A stretch of DNA of 64,000 bases, from NCBI GenBank assembly GCA_944472135.2, contig OX235263.1:32045379-32109378 (forward strand), read 5' to 3'. Below the pieces are notes generated by a model. It saw only the letters and a list, made by a program, of their open reading frames with translations. It did no database searches and was not told where the DNA came from. Position 1 is the first letter of the stretch. The number at the start of each line of letters is the position of its first letter. Shown one piece after another: positions 59,601 to 63,279 of this stretch. Source of the DNA: Trichobilharzia regenti. Lineage: Eukaryota > Platyhelminthes > Trematoda > Strigeidida > Schistosomatidae. The translations under genes and the position numbers were made by a program.

Positions 59601-62397
59601 CCAACCAGTAGCCTATCGCCCAACAAATGGACATGGATTGAATATACGCTGAGGAGACGATTGCATAAAATCACGCGCCAGGCCATAAAATGAAACCCGA
59701 GGGTGATATGAAGTTGATCGTGTGAGGAGGAGATGAGAGCTCATAGATAATCATGGAGCCAGATAAAGAGGACTACAAAGAACACGATAAAATGGAGAGG
59801 TGCTGTCGAAGCCCAATGTTCCACTCGGAACCCAAGGGAATAATAAACAAAATAGATGTATTGCTCTGAATATGAATCACAAGACAAATAAAAGATGTAC
59901 GAATTCATATAAGGATTAAGAGTGATGAGTTTAAAATCATCACGACATTGTGATATTTCCAAGAAAAGGGAATTCATGCGTCAAGCCTCCATAACATTAC
60001 AATAACTTCAACTTCACGACAGACTATTCAAATAAACTGGATGACTCTAAGTAATAGCAGTATATATTGGTTGCACCAAATTATAGTGTCTATAATGCCA
60101 CTGGAATATGTCTCCTAAAAACAGAGACCTTGCGTGTATTTCTATTTTAATAATTCCTATGAAGTTGCAGTCTTATTAGTTTATTCCATCTGTTTCAAAC
60201 CCTAATACACTTAAAAGTCGGTGCAAGCTAGTCACTAATTAAGTGCAAGGAAGCGGAAAGTAACATGAGGACTGGTTGAAACGAAAATTCAGTACTCAAG
60301 TAATTGAGCAAGTCAACTAATATCAGGCCTTTTCCAATGGTGCTAAATTTAGTGGTCTATAATTTCGGCTAAAGATTTGTACTATGTACGAACAGATTAT
60401 CTTTCTTATCATTAATAATAGTATTTTTGAGCGAACATGTTAGATGGTGCTTACAAATTTACCCAGCGCCTCTCATCAGCTCAAGTTTCTAGTATTACGG
60501 TTTACGTGGAGGAATGTAACATAAATAAATGGGAATAAGCTGAATTTAATACTGTTGATGAAAGCAAAACTGGAGCATATGGAGTAGGATAGGAATTTTT
60601 AGAAATATGCACAGACAACATCCTAGAGACAGAGCTAAGAAGTACTTAAGTTTTGCAGCATACCATAACAGCTGATTATCTTTTACGCCATTTTCATACT
60701 GTGAAGAAATAGTCAGTCACCTACGCAAAATAAGTGGTGAATCAAACAATGCGATATTAGTATCCAGGTCAATAACACCACTTATACAACAATAAATAGT
60801 GAAATTAAGTAATAGACTTACACGAAGTATAAAAGAGTTATTCCATTTTTTAGCGAGGTCTAAAGCACGTGTATCCTGCCATGTGATAATTCGCGTTCGC
60901 GGGATTGATGTCTTTCTGTTCAATAATTTTCATCAAAAATAAAGTCTTACTTATCCCAAAGCACTAAACTATTTCTCTGAACTGAAATGCCTATGCATTT
61001 GATTTGGTCAGGACGAATGTTGGCGTCTACATCATTATTTTGTGAAGCATTTGTATTACCTCGTACAGCACTATCCAGTAGTCTGCATAAGCAATCCCAT
61101 ACAGCCTCCGGATCCAATTCACATGAACCATCCGACCCTTCAATCCGGGATACCTATAAAACAGAACGGTCGGTAATACCACTTTTTATAGATATCACTC
61201 AATAAAATGAGAATCCCCTCTTCCTTCTACACCTTATAAGCTTTATTGATAAATCAATGTAGGGTCGTGTAATATGCATATAGAATTTCGGTTTACCATA
61301 TCCATACTGTGCTTAAGATAGGGAAAATATATGGTGTATGGGACCATGATATATTTAATAAGACCACTTTTAAGACTACGTGTTGCATTAACGGACGACT
61401 ATACATAATCAAAGGGAGCAATTGTACTCGCTAGTGATTATTTACTTACAAATACAGTAGAACAAAATGTGGTGGAATATTCATGTAGATGCTGTTGTTC
61501 CATCAAAAGTAAGAGACGAGTTACACTGAGTGGATGAGATGGTGAATAGTTCACACTAATAACTTCACTGAAAATACAGAACTAGATTAAGTTTTCATTT
61601 ACTGTTCGCCAGACGGTTAAAGAAGAAATCCGGTCATGTACTAGTTAATTGCACTATTTTCTGCAAATAAAGAATGAACAGAACACATCCTAAAATGTGG
61701 AGGTTTCAGAAGGGCGACTTATTGTACGTCGGCAAAAATCATGTACAGTTACAATTACAGTACTTTCACTATGTTTAATCTTATTAGCATCATATCATAT
61801 CACAAAAAGTGATTATTCGTGACACTATGCATTAACAAATGACCTAAGTAACACATCCTACAAAACCTCGGGAATGCAAAAGTGAGATAAATCCAACAAC
61901 TTATGCCGCTCTCGACTAAGAAGAATTAGTTAAAAGTGTTTAGTAGGAAATGTGGTCATGACGAATTTCTCAGGAAAAATCTTGCATTTCAAAACATAGA
62001 ACTCGTAACGAAAAATATGCGATAAAAGCTCTGATAGCAAATAAATGTACGCCTAGAAATCTGTTTTCACGGGTTCTCAAAAGTATTGAGGCATCTTAGT
62101 CTTAATAACTCTTATAATGCTTCCACATATCTGTGTCGATAGACAACCATTCTCAAGTGGACATTTTTATTAAACAAGCAACCACAGTACTGCTTACAAG
62201 TCACTACTACCCAAATCAGTATTAAATAAGTATTAAACAAACTGGTAACAAGTCCAGATTGACACCCAATGCGTGTGAACAACATACTGACTCACTTTAG
62301 TGCTGCTAGATCCAATGGCTTTAAGATCCGTAGTGTAAACTCTGGCACATGCATGAGTGCTTCCAAAGTCAACACCCAGTACGTACTTGGAGACCAT
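18406..62397 (-). CDS. GK5: Glycerol kinase 5-like FGGY carbohydrate kinase, 11 exons, complete
   Basis: Predicted FGGY-family sugar/polyol kinase of the GK5 subgroup, 611 aa. Exons in coding order: 62397-62296, 61153-60951, 60915-60822, 58817-58686, 56452-56315, 54761-54688, 49233-49028, 39522-39310, 28302-28051, 22774-22619, 18671-18406. All junctions are GT/AG and the 1836-nt sum is in frame. Family marks: phosphate-binding DFGST at residues 10-14; GISVQR before residue 102; ITWQDTRA at 112-119; the GD-Q motif with presumed catalytic Asp277; LGTGS at 297-301; a C-terminal ATPase half with [11 protein letters not shown] and [11 protein letters not shown]; a basic tail. The Glu that follows the glycerol-contacting Arg in true glycerol kinases is Asn here. 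GK5 proteins also deviate at this site, so glycerol may not be the substrate. It is longer than vertebrate GK5 (about 530 aa), partly from a Ser-rich insert in exon 8. The assignment is from family knowledge; the substrate is not inferable. Confidence 0.93.
18672..19439. other. GK5 intron 10, 3' end
   Basis: Unique AT-rich intron sequence; no exon signal on either strand. Confidence 0.5.
19440..20400 (+). mobile_element. LINE type 2 relic with YADD-like reverse transcriptase site
   Basis: [19 protein letters not shown] reading near 19510 marks the reverse transcriptase active site; it continues to the [20 protein letters not shown] block near 20000 and the [11 protein letters not shown] end. 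In GK5 intron 10. Confidence 0.8.
20578..20615. repeat. (TA)n followed by (GTT)n
   Basis: Short AT run joined to six GTT units. Confidence 0.85.
20976..21377 (-). repeat. Family B full-length copy
   Basis: From CAAGTGTTGGTTTGTAGGGA through the minus-strand module and B box (GGTTCGAACC) to GTCGCTAGTGAGCGTCTCAT. Confidence 0.8.
21378..21594. repeat. Family B palindrome with short centre
   Basis: Opens with an inverted tail (CAAGTGTTCGTGTGTAGGGA) and flips to plus with CAGAAGGTCCTGGGTCCGAA, a decayed module (GATGGGGAGTCCC) and the plus tail TGTTGAAATCCTGTAACC. Confidence 0.7.
22619..22774 (-). CDS. GK5: GK5 exon 10 (residues 472-523)
   Basis: Acceptor CTTTTCCAG, donor GTAAGA. It encodes [20 protein letters not shown], which fills the adenosine-binding G-G-x-x-x-N/S site (here GN-A-SN), and then [21 protein letters not shown], the conserved C-terminal ATP-lid block. 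Confidence 0.93.
22893..23312. repeat. Family B palindromic pair
   Basis: Minus arm 22893-23035 (module plus TTACAAGG) facing plus arm 23036-23312 (GATTCGAACCC box, GGACGAAACAACT, tail ending AACACTTGAG). Confidence 0.75.
23313..24180. other. GK5 intron 9, unassigned part
   Basis: No repeat family recognised. Confidence 0.5.
24275..24376 (+). CDS. Candidate first coding exon of an unknown nested gene
   Basis: An ATG opens 34 codons, [20 protein letters not shown] followed by [14 protein letters not shown], and ends exactly at CAG/GTATAC, a possible donor. The composition (acidic, amphipathic) is protein-like and the position is inside GK5 intron 9 on the opposite strand. No partner exon was found and no family recognised. 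Confidence 0.22.
24785..25055 (+). mobile_element. Highly decayed LINE type 2 3' fragment
   Basis: Matches of GTGGTAGTCAAACCAAA, TGTAGGAAGGTGGAGA and GCTAAGAACCAATAGTTTGA to the 8.1-kb copy. Confidence 0.45.
25272..25343 (+). tRNA. tRNA-Arg (TCT), possibly degenerate
   Basis: 72 nt. The acceptor stem GCGACC/GGTCGC is closed except for an A-C mismatch at the last pair. A-box-like TAGTGTAGCGG. The anticodon stem GCTGC/GCAGT closes a 7-nt loop CTTCTAA, giving anticodon TCT. The T-arm GGGTTTGACTCCC has one mismatch in its stem and T for C in the loop. A TTTT terminator lies 6 nt downstream. The mismatches leave open a tRNA pseudogene. A LINE fragment starts just after it. Confidence 0.5.
25368..25685 (+). 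mobile_element. LINE type 1 3' relic
   Basis: [20 protein letters not shown] in one frame, then frameshifts to the [16 protein letters not shown] end and an AATAAT tail. It is among the best preserved copies of this end. Confidence 0.8.
25814..26040 (+). repeat. Family A2 tRNA-headed SINE, well preserved
   Basis: Head GTGCGTCGGTGGCACAGG, box GTTCGATCCCC, tail from CTCGCTAAGCCAGAAATAAT to CCCTATGTTCCACTGGGAAC. Confidence 0.85.
26041..26616. other. GK5 intron 9, unassigned part
   Basis: AT-rich, nothing recognised. Confidence 0.5.
26617..26643. repeat. (TA)n microsatellite
   Basis: AT dinucleotide run in GK5 intron 9. Confidence 0.9.
26846..27052 (+). repeat. Family B copy, 5' truncated
   Basis: tRNA-like GGTTCGAACCCCGG box, TGATGAAGAGTC, GGACGAAACAGCTGTC, then tail GAAATCCTGTAACCAATCAA. 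Confidence 0.8.
27053..27472 (+). repeat. Family B full-length copy in tandem
   Basis: Directly follows the copy at 26846 in the same orientation. B box GGTTCGAACCC, module ACTGATGAAGAGTC / GGACGGAACAG, tail ending CAACACTTGAA. Confidence 0.8.
28051..28302 (-). CDS. GK5: GK5 exon 9 (residues 388-471)
   Basis: Acceptor TTTTATAG, donor GTGAGT, phase 1 at both boundaries. It encodes [11 protein letters not shown], then [20 protein letters not shown] and [20 protein letters not shown]. The last is the R-x-x-x-E-S-I-A-F helix typical of the FGGY C-domain. Confidence 0.92.
28393..29036. repeat. Family B palindromic pair split by an A1 SINE
   Basis: Minus arm 28393-28675 and plus arm about 28845-29036 (GGACAAACCAGCTGTCC, tail ending CACTTGAATATT). 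An A1 copy lies between. Confidence 0.65.
28684..28820 (+). repeat. Family A1 SINE, 5' truncated
   Basis: Starts within the tRNA-like head (CACATGGTCCGAGGTTCGAT), complete A1 tail, then (AAAT)n. Confidence 0.75.
29080..29420. mobile_element. Penelope-like tail with inverted partner
   Basis: 29080-29150 minus carries the TCAACTAGATCT / GGCTTTACTTTAACGTACAT block; 29200-29420 plus matches the untranslated end near 57.5-57.66 kb (TTCTTATCGCCATCTGCG). Confidence 0.5.
29404..29740 (+). mobile_element. Merlin-related non-autonomous repeat with telomere-like core
   Basis: Starts GGTCAAGTTAAAG, then AACGCACCAAT and GCGCCACTGTGAACGCTGTA, as in the inverted copy at 52.5-52.8 kb. The 3' half is a degenerate GTTAGGGTTAGG-type stretch (29600-29720). 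Confidence 0.5.
29745..30585 (+). mobile_element. LINE type 1 relic with FADD reverse transcriptase site
   Basis: [13 protein letters not shown] (active-site block intact), [46 protein letters not shown] and a [12 protein letters not shown] end; stops and frameshifts between them. In GK5 intron 8. Confidence 0.85.
31610..31790 (+). mobile_element. Sm-alpha-like retroposon with hammerhead, target duplication
   Basis: 181 bp between two copies of ACTGTGTTTAAAG (31597-31609 and 31791-31803), a perfect 13-bp target-site duplication. It contains GATTTTCCCGTCGATTGATT, CATCATCACTCACTGAG and the hammerhead module. Confidence 0.8.
31709..31775 (+). ncRNA. Schistosoma-type hammerhead ribozyme, one core base changed
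   Basis: Stem I ATCCAG / CTGGAT, core TGACGA, stem II GTCC-loop-GGAC, GAAA, very short stem III ATG...CAT, cleavage after ATC. The first core base is A rather than C, which should impair cleavage. Confidence 0.7.
32690..33310 (-). mobile_element. Penelope-like element 3' part, inverted
   Basis: The tail 32690-32880 is the inverse of 34210-34395 (CTCACACAGCTTTGTTGC). 33000-33300 is the inverse of the GIY-YIG 3' region seen at 44.95-45.25 kb. Confidence 0.65.
33340..34400 (+). mobile_element. Penelope-like element: GIY-YIG nuclease and tail
   Basis: Reads [57 protein letters not shown] and [19 protein letters not shown]: the GIY-YIG endonuclease of Penelope-like elements, readable in one frame over about 100 codons. 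Then the tail to 34400. 5'-truncated; sits head-to-head with the inverted copy at 32690-33310. Confidence 0.85.
34413..34588 (-). repeat. Family A1 tRNA-headed SINE
   Basis: From CAGCTTGATTCCACAGTG to the tRNA-like head at 34560-34588; T-rich run beside the tail. Confidence 0.8.
34589..35194. other. GK5 intron 8, unassigned part
   Basis: Nothing recognised. Confidence 0.5.
35195..35362 (+). repeat. Family B copy, 5' truncated
   Basis: GGTTCGAACCCTGG box, ACTGATGAAGAATCCC, GGGACGAAACAG, tail TGATGAAATCCTGTAAC. Confidence 0.8.
35455..35670 (-). mobile_element. LINE type 2 3' end fragment
   Basis: Inverse of the 52.25-52.43 kb untranslated end (GCAGTTCGAGTTGCCACG). A (TA)n run follows. Confidence 0.65.
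35672..35724. repeat. (TA)n microsatellite
   Basis: About 26 AT units in GK5 intron 8. Confidence 0.95.
36100..36960 (+). mobile_element. Third non-LTR retrotransposon type, reverse transcriptase relic
   Basis: [21 protein letters not shown] with the YADD active site (frameshifted), [35 protein letters not shown] and [15 protein letters not shown]. These are the order and motifs of Jockey/CR1-type elements, unlike LINE types 1 and 2 here. Confidence 0.75.
37345..37640 (-). mobile_element. Sm-alpha-like element with hammerhead and tRNA-like part
   Basis: Contains GATTTTCCCGTCGATTGATT, an inverted hammerhead module, CATCATCACTCACTGGG inverse, a GGTTCGAGCCTCGG B box and the AAGTGGTCTAGTGGATAACG tRNA-like A box, all reading minus. 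Confidence 0.75.
37480..37540 (-). ncRNA. Hammerhead ribozyme, degenerate core
   Basis: Minus: CAGTGACGAGTCCC, GGATGAAATGCGCATC, then CTGGATTCC. The C of CUGANGA is missing and stem II ends in a G-T pair. Confidence 0.6.
37641..38648. other. GK5 intron 8, unassigned part
   Basis: Nothing recognised on either strand. Confidence 0.5.
38649..38900. repeat. Family B palindrome with short centre
   Basis: An inverted tail at 38649-38705 (GATTGATGTCAGTTAGAGAG) is followed by a plus copy with GGTTCGATCCC box, ACTGCTGAGGAGCTC, and AACTATCTCCTGAAT end. Confidence 0.6.
39310..39522 (-). CDS. GK5: GK5 exon 8 (residues 317-387), Ser-rich insert
   Basis: Acceptor TTTTATAG, donor GTAGGC. It begins [17 protein letters not shown], the family block after the phosphate-2 loop. 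It then carries a low-complexity Ser-rich stretch of about 25 residues that vertebrate GK5 lacks, and resumes with the block ending [15 protein letters not shown]. Confidence 0.9.
39590..39960 (+). mobile_element. GC-rich LINE-like 5' region
   Basis: GGTGGTCGGGCTTGAATACT, GGTCCTACCATCTCAGGAAG and ACTAAAAGCAGTTACC recur inverted at 55.97-56.13 kb; much richer in GC than the surroundings. No ORF start seen. Confidence 0.5.
40415..40830 (+). mobile_element. LINE type 1 3' relic
   Basis: TTTTATCAACAGCTGCCTTC, then a [18 protein letters not shown] damaged [10 protein letters not shown] region, and an ATT repeat near 40810. Confidence 0.65.
41280..43150 (+). mobile_element. Penelope-like element: reverse transcriptase and GIY-YIG, interrupted
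   Basis: 41500-41820 reads a [17 protein letters not shown] site (the VDDTF block, damaged), [35 protein letters not shown] and [11 protein letters not shown]. After the insertion it resumes [12 protein letters not shown] and [20 protein letters not shown]. Interrupted by family B at 41838-42394. Confidence 0.85.
41838..42394. repeat. Family B palindromic pair inserted in a Penelope element
   Basis: 557 bp between AATAATGGATATCC (41824-41837) and AATAATCGATATCC (42395-42408), a 14-bp target duplication with one mismatch. Minus arm to about 42130, plus arm after it; right end AACACTTG. Confidence 0.85.
43201..43400 (+). CDS. Unassigned open frame after a Penelope relic
   Basis: After an acceptor-like ACTTCCAG the frame runs 66 codons to TAG and includes [20 protein letters not shown] and [20 protein letters not shown]. 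It follows directly on a Penelope-like element, but its frame and composition do not match that element. It could be the terminal exon of a nested plus-strand gene or part of another repeat. Confidence 0.2.
43401..44224. other. GK5 intron 7, unassigned part
   Basis: May include 5' remains of the Penelope element that follows; no readable domain. Confidence 0.4.
44225..45620 (+). mobile_element. Penelope-like element relic with long 3' tail
   Basis: [104 protein letters not shown] and a frameshifted YIGQT. This is the reverse transcriptase thumb to GIY-YIG span of Penelope-like elements. The tail to 45620 matches 34200-34400. Confidence 0.85.
45913..46070 (-). repeat. Family B fragment with intact end
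   Basis: CAAGTGTTGGTTTTTAGGGG start and GTTTCGTCCTAGTTTGAGAC module; truncated before the B box. Confidence 0.75.
46212..46277 (-). ncRNA. Hammerhead ribozyme with CUGACGA intact, GAAA mutated
   Basis: Minus: CATCCAGCTGACGAGTCCC, stem II loop CAAATA, then GGACTAAATG. The CUGANGA box is intact but the required G of GAAA is T. Confidence 0.65.
46531..46591 (-). ncRNA. Hammerhead ribozyme, degenerate
   Basis: Minus: CTAGCCGACGAGTCCC, then ACGACGAAATGCGCATC and CTGGATTCC. GAAA is intact; CUGA has become CCGA and stem II has a mismatch. Confidence 0.6.
46795..46855 (+). ncRNA. Hammerhead ribozyme, degenerate
   Basis: ATTCAGTGACGAGTCCC, GGATGAAATGCGCATC, CTGGATTCCACTGC: same variant as 37480-37540, with the core C lost. 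Confidence 0.6.
47222..47750. repeat. Element flanked by 100-bp inverted repeats
   Basis: Left arm 47222-47330 (GAGCACTAGTCAGTAACTAG) and inverse right arm 47640-47750 (CTGACTAGTGTTCAATCAAA). The interior reads minus as [20 protein letters not shown] and [17 protein letters not shown], protein-like but unassigned. Confidence 0.55.
47755..47945 (+). repeat. Family D tRNA-headed SINE-like repeat
   Basis: GCCCGAATGGCTCAGTAAAA head, GGGTTCGAGTC box, end CAAGGCTTCCTGCCTAATGC. Its tail recurs inverted at 59095-59160. Confidence 0.55.
47973..48690. repeat. Family B palindromic pair(s)
   Basis: Minus arm 47973-48235 (GACTCGAACCC box) and plus arms 48236-48312 and 48320-48690 (GGTTCGAGTCCC box, AGGATGAAACAGCAGCTG). 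Confidence 0.75.
49028..49233 (-). CDS. GK5: GK5 exon 7 (residues 248-316), catalytic Asp
   Basis: Acceptor TCTTTCAG, donor GTAGGT. It encodes [19 protein letters not shown], in which Asp277 is the presumed catalytic base of FGGY kinases. It continues into [15 protein letters not shown], the phosphate-2 loop. Confidence 0.93.
49815..50672 (+). mobile_element. Merlin-type DNA transposon relic
   Basis: The ends are inverted repeats, AAGTTAAACTTTAAGCACCA left and TGGTGCTTAAAGTTTAACT right. The interior reads [20 protein letters not shown] near the start and [20 protein letters not shown] then [20 protein letters not shown] at the end. The latter is the C-terminal HTNxIExxW block of IS1595/ISXO2-like transposases, the Merlin superfamily. 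Several stops. Confidence 0.75.
50673..51124. other. GK5 intron 6, unassigned part
   Basis: AT-rich with several ATA/ATT runs. Confidence 0.5.
51125..51200 (+). repeat. Merlin-related fragment
   Basis: CTAACCCTGAACGCCTACCA and TTCGTTGGCTTACAGATCCT resemble the subterminal part of the copies at 49.85 and 52.7 kb. Confidence 0.35.
51290..51790 (-). mobile_element. LINE type 1 relic, long open part
   Basis: Minus reading [54 protein letters not shown] and [16 protein letters not shown] in one frame over about 115 codons. It is the youngest-looking copy of this family here. Confidence 0.85.
51945..52437 (+). mobile_element. LINE type 2 3' end, well preserved
   Basis: [60 protein letters not shown] and [20 protein letters not shown] in one frame to a stop near 52264, then the untranslated end GAACTGCTGCACTTCGGTGC. 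An A2 tail fragment abuts it at 52437. Confidence 0.85.
52437..52507 (-). repeat. Family A2 SINE tail fragment
   Basis: ATAGGATGGAGTTGCTAGCC and CCAACCTTTCCTCTTCACCA: inverse of the A2 tail; the head is missing. Confidence 0.6.
52520..52792 (-). mobile_element. Merlin-related non-autonomous repeat
   Basis: Minus: GGTCAACTTAAAGAATGGCG, AACGCACCAATGACC, GCGCCAGTATGAATGCTGTG, then a degenerate TTAGGGTT region. Homologous to 29404-29740. Confidence 0.5.
53335..53740. repeat. Family B palindromic pair
   Basis: Minus arm 53335-53500 (GTTTCGTCTTTG) and plus arm 53510-53740 (GGTTCGATTCC box, GGACGAAACAGTTGTCC). Confidence 0.7.
53741..54687. other. GK5 intron 6, 5' part, unassigned
   Basis: No gene or repeat recognised. 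Confidence 0.5.
54688..54761 (-). CDS. GK5: GK5 exon 6 (residues 224-247, S248 split)
   Basis: A 74-nt exon too short for ORF scanning, found by searching for the missing LGIPxxxLP block of the FGGY N-domain. Acceptor TTTATAG, donor GTAAGT. It encodes [20 protein letters not shown] and restores the phase between exons 5 and 7. Confidence 0.9.
54762..55589. other. GK5 intron 5, unassigned part
   Basis: A long minus-strand ORF overlaps here but it enters the GC-rich repeat at 55.59 kb and has no family match. Confidence 0.4.
55590..56160 (-). mobile_element. GC-rich LINE-like 5' region
   Basis: Inverse of the 39.6-kb block (GGTCGGGCTTGTACATCG, GGTCCTACCATACCAGGAAG) and extends further, to the CGTAACCGGCGGTAAG area. 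It lies in GK5 intron 5 and stands out by GC content. Confidence 0.55.
56315..56452 (-). CDS. GK5: GK5 exon 5 (residues 178-223)
   Basis: Acceptor GTTATAG, donor GTGAGT, phase 0 at both ends. It encodes [18 protein letters not shown] followed by [17 protein letters not shown]. These are two hallmark FGGY blocks: the W-L-x-x-K-L-T-G turn and the T-D-x-S-x-A-S-x-T substrate-domain strand. Confidence 0.92.
56643..56694. repeat. (TA)n microsatellite
   Basis: About 26 AT units in GK5 intron 4. Confidence 0.95.
57005..57720 (+). mobile_element. Penelope-like GIY-YIG and untranslated tail
   Basis: [53 protein letters not shown] and [13 protein letters not shown], then the tail with GCCTGAAGATCTAATTGAAA. 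Confidence 0.75.
58108..58500. repeat. Family B palindromic pair, decayed
   Basis: Minus arm from CGAACCGACTTCAGTTAGAG with GTTTCGTCC; plus arm 58370-58500 with ACGAAACAGCTGTC and CTCTAACTGAAATCA. Confidence 0.65.
58686..58817 (-). CDS. GK5: GK5 exon 4 (residues 134-177)
   Basis: Acceptor GTTACAG, donor GTACGT, both ends phase 0. It encodes a helical, basic segment ([20 protein letters not shown]) and then [19 protein letters not shown]. This corresponds to the GK5-specific stretch before the CFGTIDTWLLYKL-like block. Confidence 0.88.
59095..59240 (-). repeat. Family D tail joined to an inverted-repeat arm
   Basis: GGAGGCAATCAGCAGGAAGC (inverse D tail) followed by GATAGAATTCAGTCTGCACC and CTGACTAGTGTTCAATCAAA, as in the right arm at 47.7 kb. 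Confidence 0.5.
59245..59850 (+). mobile_element. LINE type 1 relic
   Basis: [40 protein letters not shown] and a rearranged [17 protein letters not shown] end; ends at AATAATAAAC. In GK5 intron 3. Confidence 0.8.
59851..60821. other. GK5 intron 3, 5' part, unassigned
   Basis: AT-rich, nothing recognised. Confidence 0.5.
60822..60915 (-). CDS. GK5: GK5 exon 3 (residues 102-133)
   Basis: Separated from exon 2 by a 35-nt intron (60916-60950). It encodes [20 protein letters not shown], the conserved W-Q-D-x-R-A block of the kinase N-domain. It ends in phase 0 before a GTAAGT donor. Confidence 0.9.
60951..61153 (-). CDS. GK5: GK5 exon 2 (residues 35-101, K102 split)
   Basis: Acceptor TTTTATAG; ends TGGGATAA before a GTAAGA donor, phase 2. 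It encodes the ELDPEAVW segment and [14 protein letters not shown]. This matches the FGGY N-domain up to the Arg that contacts substrate in glycerol kinases. The neighbouring acidic residue of classical glycerol kinases is replaced by Asn. Confidence 0.9.
61154..62295. other. GK5 intron 1
   Basis: 1142 nt, repeat-poor compared with the other GK5 introns. Nothing recognised. Confidence 0.5.
62296..62397 (-). CDS. GK5: GK5 exon 1 (residues 1-34)
   Basis: Starts at ATG 62397-62395 and carries the N-terminal phosphate-binding strand VLGVDFGST. It ends in phase 0 at a GTGAGT donor. The frame stays open upstream of the ATG, but an excellent acceptor (pyrimidine tract, then TTTACAG) ends 3 nt before it. 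The mature mRNA therefore probably begins CAAATGG after cis- or trans-splicing, which is why this ATG was chosen. Confidence 0.9.
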
Positions 62398-62495
62398 TTG
62401 CTGTAAACCAATTTCAACGAGACAAGAAGAAAACAAGAGGTAAAATCGGTCGAGTCTATATTTAAAAATGACTTCTAAATCACATATTTGTAAAA
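62398..62495 (-). promoter_or_regulatory. OPA3-GK5 intercistronic spacer with splice acceptor
   Basis: Between the OPA3 stop and the GK5 ATG there are 98 nt and no AATAAA. A pyrimidine-rich tract leads into TTGGTTTACAG, with the cut between 62401 and 62400, followed by CAA and the GK5 ATG. This is the layout of a trans-spliced downstream cistron. A cis-spliced 5' UTR intron reaching into or past OPA3 is the alternative. Confidence 0.6.
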
Positions 62496-63004
62496 TCAAA
62501 ATCTCCTATTTTCAGGACTAGAAGTGGCAACTGCTTTTGTAAGCTCTCTGACTTTAGCCTCTTGGATATCGACCAAAGTCATGAGCTCATTAACTTGACT
62601 AGTAAGTTGATCCAGTGTTTTTTGTACATAATCCTCCTTATTAGCTTCTTTTCTGACTTGTCGACGATATTCCAACAAGAGACAGGAGGCCCCCACCACG
62701 AAGATGATTACTTCTCCCAGCACTTCCGCCCCGAGATCAACGGCAGCATCCTCACTTAGTTTGGCCACTTCTTTCGGCTTTTGTAGACCCAATAACTTTA
62801 ATTTTAACCGAGTTTCCCATAAGTGATAAACTATGAATAAGAAACGTCGACTTTAATGAACTTACACTGTGCTGGTGGCAAGCACACGTAATGGCGGAAG
62901 AATGTGTTTGTTTTGGCCTTTCTTTTTAGGTAATTAGCAAGGGGCTTCCCAATTTGTTTGATAGCTAGTGCTCCTAACTTAAATACCGGGAAAGCCCCAA
63001 CCAT
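62496..63004 (-). CDS. OPA3: OPA3-like mitochondrial membrane protein, complete
   Basis: Two exons, 63004-62866 and 62830-62496, joined across a 35-nt GT/AG intron; 157 aa. It starts [20 protein letters not shown] and continues through HYVCLPPAQ, the junction [36 protein letters not shown] and [11 protein letters not shown]. These are the successive conserved blocks of the OPA3 family, including its hydrophobic segment. The end (about residues 120-150) is a predicted coiled coil. The family protein is a mitochondrial inner- or outer-membrane protein of uncertain biochemical role, linked in people to optic atrophy 3. The basic, hydrophobic N-terminus fits mitochondrial targeting. Vertebrate OPA3 is about 180 aa, so this copy is slightly short at the C-terminus. 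GK5 starts 98 nt downstream on the same strand. Confidence 0.93.
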
Positions 63005-63279
63005 ATGACTGATATCGAAAAGCGCGCTCTCAGAATTTTCAATACATAACTTATTAGTGATGAACTAGAATAAGTCTATTTGTCCTGGGGTTTTGCTTCT
63101 TTATACTGAGAAATGATTTAAGGTATCTAGTGACTTTTGATGAATGACATAAACCCCATGACTGAAGCCGCCATTCTAAACGTAGTGGGCGATAAGTGCT
63201 ATGGTACTTCCTGCAGCATTCAAAGTACTGGCGTATGTGATTGTCGCACTCACAAGTATTTCTTCAAACTGCTCTGAAG

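Noticed and set aside
62496..62792. OPA3 as a single-exon ORF starting at 62792
   Set aside because: The frame there begins with TTG and lacks the family N-terminus; a 35-nt intron upstream gives a full OPA3 start at 63004.
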